Of a stretch of 20,072 nucleotides of DNA, positions 7,602-13,515 are shown in pieces. Under the pieces are notes generated by a model. It worked only from the letters and a program-made list of their open reading frames with translations. It was not told the origin of the DNA and did not search any database. Position numbers and translations under genes: made by a program. Source of the DNA: Leptospiraceae bacterium (GTDB taxonomy: Bacteria > Spirochaetota > Leptospiria > Leptospirales > Leptospiraceae); assembly GCA_024233875.1 (NCBI GenBank), contig JACKPB010000022.1:1-20072 (forward strand), in the 5' to 3' direction. Positions within the stretch are counted from its first letter, which is position 1. Each line of letters begins with the position of its first letter.

Positions 7602-8453
7602 CTAACTGATCTTTCGAACCTCATCTAAGGAAAGGCCGGTGAGTTCAGAAGTTTCCTCATCGGACATGCCTTTCGCAATACACTTTTGGGCGATTTCCAG
7701 TTTTTCTTCTAATTTACCTTCTAATTTACCTTCTTTCCTTGCAGTGTCAATCATGCCTAAAGATTCCCAATAGGAAAGTAGGCTTTCCTTGTATACATCA
7801 TATTCTGCTTGGTTCATGGCTCCGATTTCGGAAGTTCGAAAAGCTTTTTCAAAAATGGGTTCTTTTAAGATGGTTGGAATAGTATCGAAGGTTTCGAGGT
7901 TCTTGAGAAAGTAACACCACTTTTCAAACCGATTGGTTAGCTCTGATTCTGTTTTTTTGAATAATGGCATTTGCAAAAAATGGAAATGTAGTTTTTCATA
8001 AAACACATCTCCATCCTGATCTTTGAGTTGCACATAACGTTCAAATTTTTTTCTTTCTTCTTTCTCATCGTATTGAAAATCTAAAATTGCAATGAGATAG
8101 ATATGCTGTAGTTTGAAATTCCAATTGCCTCTCTTTGCCTGTTCTTGAATGGGAAAAGAAACTGCAAAAAGGGAACGATCTTTGAAAAATTCGAGTTTTT
8201 CTTTTTGCATTTCTACGATGAAATCTTCACCATTTGCCCCTTTGCAATAGATATCAAAGATAGCTTTACGCAGGAAAGGTAAATCGGCTAGACTTTCCGG
8301 ATTACGGAAACTCAACTCCCGGATCTGGTGTTTTTCCGGTAAGATTTGGTTCAAAAAATCAATCAGCAAATCCTTGTTCCCTTCTTCCCCAAATAGCTTT
8401 TTAAAACCAAAGTCGGTGTAGGGGTTGATGTATTTGGGAACTCTTTCCTGCAT
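7602..8453 (-). CDS. Rpn-family recombination-promoting nuclease / putative transposase (283 aa)
   Basis: Full-length member of the Rpn PD-(D/E)XK family. The N-terminus MQERVPKYINPYTDFGFKKL carries the family motif (D14, F-K-K-L-F-G). The catalytic set is D67 in KAIFDIYC and E81-x-Q83 in FIVEMQKEK. The middle (about 85-235) is the usual helical part with FERYVQL and SYWESLGMIDTARKEGK. The C-terminus has the charged GKLEGKLEEKLE repeat and a short helix-turn-helix-like tail (GMSDEETSELTGLSLDEV). Known members are DNA endonucleases linked to RecA-independent recombination. No Shine-Dalgarno is visible; the start rests on the conserved N-terminus. The gene lies between two near-identical direct duplicates and is convergent with the first. 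Confidence 0.9.
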   Translation of the reverse strand: MQERVPKYINPYTDFGFKKLFGEEGNKDLLIDFLNQILPEKHQIRELSFRNPESLADLPFLRKAIFDIYCKGANGEDFIVEMQKEKLEFFKDRSLFAVSFPIQEQAKRGNWNFKLQHIYLIAILDFQYDEKEERKKFERYVQLKDQDGDVFYEKLHFHFLQMPLFKKTESELTNRFEKWCYFLKNLETFDTIPTILKEPIFEKAFRTSEIGAMNQAEYDVYKESLLSYWESLGMIDTARKEGKLEGKLEEKLEIAQKCIAKGMSDEETSELTGLSLDEVRKIS

Positions 8454-8590
8454 AGCAACTATTAGACTGGCACAATGAGACTCATTGTAAAGTAAAAAAT
8501 AGGATAGGATTTGTGCCGAGCATTCATTGGGGAGCGAGCAAACTTCTTTCTAAATCCCAAATCTTTTTTCCAAAAAAGTGCAAGGTTTTC

Positions 8591-8602
8591 AGGGAATTCC
8601 CT
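8591..8602. promoter_or_regulatory. Palindromic candidate operator upstream of the 8664 lipoprotein
   Basis: AGGGAATTCCCT, 61 bp before the ATG, identical to 6475-6486. Because it lies inside the duplication, it is not independent evidence from that copy. Confidence 0.45.
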
Positions 8603-8663
8603 AATTCCGTTTTTTATCCGTGGTAGAGTGGGAGAAAAGAAATAGAAATTTAGGAGAATTTGT

Positions 8664-9632
8664 ATGAAGATATCCAAAGGAATCGGTATGTTGCTTATTC
8701 TGGGAATCCTTATTTCAGGGTGTTATTACCAGAAGAAAGAGAAAGAAGACAATTTACCACTGGCTGCGTTGGGATTGGTAAATGGAACAGGTTCCGGATC
8801 TACCCTTCATAGGATCGGAGGGAGTATATCGGGTCTCTCGGCTTCCGGGCTTGTACTACAGAATAATTCTTCCGATGATTTAAGTGTAGAAAGCGGAGCA
8901 ACAAGTTTTACATTTTCGAATCAATTGGCGAAAGGGAGTTCGTATTCTGTTACAGTAAAAACCCAACCATCCGGATTTTCCTGTACGGTGGCGGGTGGAA
9001 GCGGATCGGTAAGCGGAGATGTGTCCGATATCAGCGTGAGTTGTGAGATTTCCTGTGTAACACGAAACTGGGGAACGTTTTGCGACATGAAAGATGGAAC
9101 GATAAAGTTTGTCGGAACAGCGGGCACATTCGGGGGCCAGACCTATACAGCACAAACTCTATACTTTGCAAAATGTACGCACGGTCAGACATACAATTCT
9201 GCTACAAATGATTGCACCGGAATGGGAAGTTCGGGTGACAATTACGGAGCAACCAAGGTTCAATTCTGCACTGGAAATGGTAACACTTGCAATGGATACG
9301 ACGCCAATCAACCGGTAAGCTCCGGCCCCCTGTTCAATACCTGCAATGGATCCAGTTTGGCAGGGAAATCCTGGAGGGTTCCAACTAAAAATGAGTTGAA
9401 ACTGACAATCCAGTGTACAGATCAAACAAAACTTCCTAATGATGGTACGAATTGTGGACAATATCCCAATCCGGCAATGAGTAGCTTATTTAAGAATACT
9501 CCTGACGACGGTTACTGGTCGTCGTCCAGCTATGTCGCTGATCCATTAAATGCGTATGTCTTCGATTTCGTTAGTAGCTTTATCAACCGTAAGACCAATT
9601 ACTATTATGTTCGTTGTGTTTCCGGACCCTAA
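8664..9632 (+). CDS. DUF1566/Lcl-domain lipoprotein, tandem copy 2 (322 aa)
   Basis: Same architecture as 6548-7534: lipobox ISGC (C20), Ig-like segment at about 48-127, and DUF1566/Lcl domain at about 133-322 ending VRCVSGP. The upstream DNA and ribosome-binding site are shared with copy 1. The N-terminal 128 residues are almost unchanged, and most of the nucleotide differences there are silent. In the DUF1566 part, differences cluster in three patches (around GNGNTCNGYDANQP, DGTNCGQYP, and the segment after YWSSS) and mostly change amino acids. The final patch is two codons shorter than in copy 1. The histidine kinase 9766-12117 follows on the same strand after 133 bp, so readthrough is possible. 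Probably a surface lipoprotein; ligand unknown. Confidence 0.9.
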   Translation: MKISKGIGMLLILGILISGCYYQKKEKEDNLPLAALGLVNGTGSGSTLHRIGGSISGLSASGLVLQNNSSDDLSVESGATSFTFSNQLAKGSSYSVTVKTQPSGFSCTVAGGSGSVSGDVSDISVSCEISCVTRNWGTFCDMKDGTIKFVGTAGTFGGQTYTAQTLYFAKCTHGQTYNSATNDCTGMGSSGDNYGATKVQFCTGNGNTCNGYDANQPVSSGPLFNTCNGSSLAGKSWRVPTKNELKLTIQCTDQTKLPNDGTNCGQYPNPAMSSLFKNTPDDGYWSSSSYVADPLNAYVFDFVSSFINRKTNYYYVRCVSGP

Positions 9633-9644
9633 TTGGGTCATTGG
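9512..9644 (+). other. Variable C-terminal cassette of the 8664 lipoprotein
   Basis: Bounded by TTACTGGTCGTCGTC (9512-9526) and GGGTCATTGG (9635-9644), as in the genes at 6548 and 13516. In a hand alignment with copy 1, about 16 of 21 codons that encode different residues keep the third base. This copy is 6 bp shorter. Confidence 0.45.
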
Positions 9645-9765
9645 AAGATTCGAGAATTTTCATAGATGCAAAAAAGGCCGGTATGGAATCCGAAGGGAAC
9701 TTTTGTTGCAGTTTCAGGTTGTTTTGTCAATCGTGTCATGACCAGCTCGGATTGAGAAAAAACTG

Positions 9766-12117
9766 ATGTTCAAGAAAATCTTTTGGTTCCTTTTTTGTAT
9801 CTGGATCGGGAATTGTGCACCGGCTCCCTTTCAGGACGCGGTGGCAGAGAAAGGGGTTCTAGATCTTCGAAATGTTTCTATGAATCGGGTCATTTCTCTC
9901 AGAGGGGAATGGGGCTTTTACTGGAACATGCTTTTATTGCCGGAAGAGATCCAAAAGAAAACTCCTGACTTCTACATAGGACCGGGAAAGCTCTGGAGCC
10001 GGGTCAAAGGGGAAAGCATCCAACCGGAATCTATGGGAGTGGCTACCTACCACCTTAAAATCCTTCTTCCGGAGAAGGAGGAACAGGAGGTTTATGCACT
10101 CCACATCCAACAACCCGCCGGGTCCGCAGTTCGAGTTTTTATCGATGATCGCGAAATTCTAGAACTGGGAAAAGTCGGTACATCAAAATCAACAATGGAA
10201 GCCACCCGAAATTCCGATATGGTTTTCTTTTCCCCAACGTGGAAATCTCTAGAGATCACCATCCAGATGAGTAACTTTCACTATGCGGAAGGCGCCATCT
10301 GGTATCCACCTGTATTCGGAAAGAGTTCGGTTCTTGAAAAAGTTCGAACAAAAGAAATCCTTGTTGATTCCCTCTTCCTCGGATCGATCCTTCTGTCTGC
10401 ATTGCTCCACTTGATCGTATTCCTCTTTACGAAAGAAAATATCTCCTATTTGTACTTCTCTCTTTTTTCTATCTTTTTCGGTCTTCATGGGATATCCATC
10501 CATTCGGAGATCCTTTCCGTATATCTCCCCGAATTACCCTATGCATTCCATTATTTTTTATCTATGGGATTCAATTTTGCGATTCCGATGTTTTTTCTAT
10601 ATATTCAAAATTTGATTCCGGGAGTGGTCCGTAAAAAACTTTTAAATTTAATTCTATTGGTTTATGCAATTATATGTATCGGGATAGCTTTCTTTCCTCC
10701 GGGAATCAGTTCCGGGTACACACACAGTATCATTATCCTGAATTTAATCATTCTTGTGATACTATTTTTGGAACTGGTTTTCGATCGGTCACCGCAAAAG
10801 AAATTTTCCCGACTGGCGAGTTTGCCTCTGTTTCTGTATATCATTTTTGCATTCCTGGAATACACCACCGTATTTTTCGGAATCTTCAATATTCGTTTTT
10901 TAAAATTTTCGTATATCAATTTTATCATCTTTCAGGCTTTTATCAATGCACACCATTTTGCAGTGACATTTACTGAGAAAAAAAATCTCTCCAAAACTCT
11001 AAAAGATTGGAACATCCATCTCGAAAAAAAATTAGAAGAGGTAACCGGAAGTTTACGGGAAGAAAAAGATAGGGCTATCATTCAGAACCAATGGAAGTCC
11101 AGGTTTGTAGAAATTGTTAGTCATGACCTAAAGTCTCCTCTATCTTCTCTTCTTTTCTATTGGGACAATATGGAGATGAATACAGACTCATTTTCCACAG
11201 TAAAAGAAAAGACAATTTCTTTGCTTCAGCAAATGATCTTAATCGTAAAGTACTTACTTTCCGATCAAAACTTATCGAGATCAAAATTGGAGCCGGAATT
11301 TGACGATTTTTCTGTTCTGGATTTATTCGGGGAATTGAATGATCAAATCACATTCGATCGAAGTCTTAAAAATATATATGTCAATATAAATATTCCTGAG
11401 GACCTGATCCTTACAGCGGATAGAATTCTCTGTTCGGTTCTCTTTCGAAATCTCCTTTCCAATTCGTTAAGACATTCTCCACCCAATTCTACTATTGAAA
11501 TCTCCTCGCACGAAACATCATCCTATCAAATCATTTCCATTTCAGATCAGGGTCCCGGGTTTTCCGAACCGGTTTGGAAAGAATGGAATCAACTTGATTC
11601 AGATAAAAATGATTTGAATCAAAACTATTTTTACCTCGGATTGGGACTCAAAACGGCTAAATTTATAATGAATTTACACAAGGGTGAGATTCATTTACGA
11701 AATATTCCGAATTCGGGTATGAAAGTGGACCTGTATTTTCCCAACAACCGTCATACAATATATTTCTACGGTAAGGATATACTTTATAATCCAATAAAAG
11801 AATTATGTGAAACAGAAAAAATATTACTACTAAAGGCTTCATCAATGAATGAGATCAGACAGTATCTCGAAAAGAATTTTGCGGATCTTGTGGTTCTTGA
11901 ATACAATATTGAATTAGAAAAGAATTTCATTATTTGGAAGGGTTTGATTCGGGAATGGAATCAGAAAGGAGTTCGTTTTCTATTTTTTAAGGAAGATCCC
12001 ATACCGGATGATCGTTTTGATGGGTTTCCGGCTATTCAGGCTTGTCTTTCCCGAATTGATGAGCTGATTCAAACTATTAAAGAGATATTCAGTTCGGAAA
12101 ATAAAAAGACCGCCTAG
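9766..12117 (+). CDS. 7TMR-DISM sensor histidine kinase with lipoprotein-type N-terminus (783 aa)
   Basis: Paralog of 3218-5587 with the same plan. Signal peptide with lipobox IGNC (C17); 7TMR-DISM extracellular sensor at about 28-185 (GVLDLRN, LRGEWGFYW, ELGKVGTS); seven membrane helices at about 200-400; coiled coil at about 405-440. HisKA carries VSHDLKSP (H453). HATPase_c has RNLLSNSLRH (N562/N566), SDQGPGF (D594) and LGLGLK (624-629). A receiver-like C-terminal domain spans about 662-775, where the expected Asp position reads VLEYN (E712). It phosphorylates a response regulator in response to an unknown periplasmic signal; the likely partner is the convergent regulator 12193-12804, 75 bp away. 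The Shine-Dalgarno is weak; the start is chosen because it gives a complete signal peptide. Confidence 0.9.
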   Translation: MFKKIFWFLFCIWIGNCAPAPFQDAVAEKGVLDLRNVSMNRVISLRGEWGFYWNMLLLPEEIQKKTPDFYIGPGKLWSRVKGESIQPESMGVATYHLKILLPEKEEQEVYALHIQQPAGSAVRVFIDDREILELGKVGTSKSTMEATRNSDMVFFSPTWKSLEITIQMSNFHYAEGAIWYPPVFGKSSVLEKVRTKEILVDSLFLGSILLSALLHLIVFLFTKENISYLYFSLFSIFFGLHGISIHSEILSVYLPELPYAFHYFLSMGFNFAIPMFFLYIQNLIPGVVRKKLLNLILLVYAIICIGIAFFPPGISSGYTHSIIILNLIILVILFLELVFDRSPQKKFSRLASLPLFLYIIFAFLEYTTVFFGIFNIRFLKFSYINFIIFQAFINAHHFAVTFTEKKNLSKTLKDWNIHLEKKLEEVTGSLREEKDRAIIQNQWKSRFVEIVSHDLKSPLSSLLFYWDNMEMNTDSFSTVKEKTISLLQQMILIVKYLLSDQNLSRSKLEPEFDDFSVLDLFGELNDQITFDRSLKNIYVNINIPEDLILTADRILCSVLFRNLLSNSLRHSPPNSTIEISSHETSSYQIISISDQGPGFSEPVWKEWNQLDSDKNDLNQNYFYLGLGLKTAKFIMNLHKGEIHLRNIPNSGMKVDLYFPNNRHTIYFYGKDILYNPIKELCETEKILLLKASSMNEIRQYLEKNFADLVVLEYNIELEKNFIIWKGLIREWNQKGVRFLFFKEDPIPDDRFDGFPAIQACLSRIDELIQTIKEIFSSENKKTA

Positions 12118-12192
12118 AAAGAAATTAAAAATTTAGATTTAAAAATATTCTTAAATTCGGGAAAACTCTTTGGGGAATAAGAATGGAGACTC

Positions 12193-12804
12193 TTAGATGT
12201 CCGATTGATGGTACTCCGAGATCAATTCTGCAGTATTTTTGACTCCAAAAAATTCTCTCAACTTTTTTAGTCGGTATTCAATTGCCTTGGGAGAGGTTTG
12301 CAGGTGGGAGGCGACTTCCTGCATGGTGAAGCCTTTCGATACCAATTCGAGAATCTCTTCTTCGAAGTCACTGACGTTGTAGGAATGAAAATGCTGTTTC
12401 ACTTTCAGTATTTCTTTGGAGTAGTACTTCTCTCCTTTGAGAATTTTGAGAAGGATATCCGGAATCAATTGGGAAGGTTCCGATTTTAAAATATATCCGC
12501 TTACTCCCAACTTAAGAACCTTACTCACAATCGAAGTGGAATCATATTGGGAAAGAACTACAATAGGTAGATCGGGATACTTATTTTTCAGAGTCTTCAA
12601 AAGGAAATACCAGTCCTTCTCCGGCATTCCTAGGTCGGAAACAAGAAGGTTCAGGAAATCTTCTTCGAGGTAGGAGAAAAGGGAATCCGAAGTGGAAAAA
12701 AATATGGCTGTGATCCCGGAATACTTCTGAAAAAGATTTCGGATTCCATCTAAAATTAGAGAATGATCATCCAAAAAACCGATCGTGTACTTCTTCTCAC
12801 TCAT
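12193..12804 (-). CDS. NarL/LuxR-family response regulator (203 aa)
   Basis: Receiver domain at about 1-122 with D12-D13, phosphoacceptor D57 in LVSDLGMPEKDW, S85 in VVLSQYD and K107 in YILKSE. A LuxR-type helix-turn-helix lies at about 145-195 (FTMQEVASHLQTSPKAIEYR). It is clearly homologous to the regulator at 2595-3221, including the shared I/V-E-Y-R recognition-helix end. Cytoplasmic transcription regulator, probably the partner of the convergent kinase 9766-12117. No clear Shine-Dalgarno before the ATG at 12804. The target genes are unknown; the neighbouring lipoprotein genes are the obvious candidates by position. Confidence 0.92.
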   Translation of the reverse strand: MSEKKYTIGFLDDHSLILDGIRNLFQKYSGITAIFFSTSDSLFSYLEEDFLNLLVSDLGMPEKDWYFLLKTLKNKYPDLPIVVLSQYDSTSIVSKVLKLGVSGYILKSEPSQLIPDILLKILKGEKYYSKEILKVKQHFHSYNVSDFEEEILELVSKGFTMQEVASHLQTSPKAIEYRLKKLREFFGVKNTAELISEYHQSDI

Positions 12805-12987
12805 TTCTATGGTAAGCGAAAGAGATCCCTTAAAAACTTGTCAATCCTTATTCCTGCAAATTCAGGATAGAAAATTCAATATTTTTTAAGTTTACATCAC
12901 TCAGAAACCGGGAGGATGGATACCCAAACGAGTGGTTAGCATCCCCGGATCAGTTTGGCAAGTGGTAAATGCTGGGAGATTCATTAA

Positions 12988-13131
12988 GTAGAGCCTGAGA
13001 AAGCGGAAAAAGCATTGATGTCCATTGAAAATGCGAAAACTTCCAAAATAGAGGTGGCGAAAATGGAAAGTTATACAGAAAAGATTGTACCCGTAGAAAT
13101 GGAAGCTCATTTCCTGCAGAGCACTCGGTAA
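12988..13131 (+). pseudogene. Possible gene remnant, unrecognised
   Basis: A 47-codon open plus-strand stretch ending in TAA reads EPEKAEKALMSIENAKTSKI and so on, with protein-like composition. An in-frame TAA directly precedes it. An internal ATG lies at 13018 without a clear ribosome-binding site. A broken upstream frame (PGSVWQVVNAGRF) might be the other part of the same decayed gene. No family was recognised. Confidence 0.25.
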
Positions 13132-13228
13132 CCGTATTCTTTATTCAAGTGGTGTATTGAATAGGTTTTCGTTGTAGTGTAGGTATCAGTGATTTACACG
13201 ATTTGAACGATAGGAAACTCTTCCTTAC

Positions 13229-13261
13229 TAGCACCCATTCGAGCTGACCTCAGGGTGACAA
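13229..13261 (+). repeat. Dispersed REP-like repeat
   Basis: TAGCACCCATTCGAGCTGAC followed by CTCAGGGTGACAA. The outer arms CACCC and GGGTG are complementary. Close copies lie at 13298, 16579 and 19901, with an inverted one at 6216. Confidence 0.8.
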
Positions 13262-13297
13262 TTTTTGGTTATCTTCTGTATTTGGAATGCTTTTTTT

Positions 13298-13331
13298 CTA
13301 ACTTCCATTTGAACTGACGTCAGGGTGACAA
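13298..13331 (+). repeat. Dispersed REP-like repeat, diverged copy
   Basis: CTAACTTCCATTTGAACTGA followed by CGTCAGGGTGACAA, 69 bp after the previous copy and in the same orientation. The left arm has mutated, so the CACCC/GGGTG pairing is lost. Confidence 0.7.
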
Positions 13332-13515
13332 TTTGCGGTTTCCTTTTGTTTTTATTATGATTTACCCATACTATCTCCAGCATAGATACACAGAATTTCA
13401 ATAAGTAGCATAGATTAAAAAGCTAAAAAAAAATTAATTAAAATTCCTCTTGACAATATTTATTAGAATCACTCAGTTTCTATCATTTTACTCTTTACTA
13501 ATTTAGAGGAACACT

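Larger units (their letters stand above)
8563..9658 (+). repeat. Large direct duplication, copy 2
   Basis: Second copy of 6447-7560. It starts at the same CTTTTTTCCAAAAAAG hairpin and runs slightly past the stop codon of the second lipoprotein gene. The Rpn gene lies between the copies. Confidence 0.9.
12805..13515. other. 711-bp intergenic region with repeats and a possible gene remnant
   Basis: This is the divergent region between the response regulator (minus) and the 977-residue lipoprotein (plus). It holds a short coding-like remnant (12988-13131) and two dispersed REP-like repeats (13229, 13298). A very AT-rich stretch (13380-13500) before the lipoprotein gene contains TTGACA at 13450-13455, but no matching -10 at normal spacing. 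Confidence 0.5.

Noticed and set aside
8462..8677. 71-codon minus-strand frame upstream of the Rpn gene
   Set aside because: Covers the duplicated promoter region and start of the opposite lipoprotein gene; antisense by chance.
13229..13331. Two regularly spaced repeats as a CRISPR mini-array
   Set aside because: The repeats are REP-like with diverged arms, recur singly elsewhere in both orientations, and no cas genes are present.
13450..13490. TTGACA as a -35 box for the 977-residue lipoprotein gene
   Set aside because: No -10-like hexamer at 16-18 bp; the TATCAT at 13481 is 25 bp away. Not listed as a promoter.
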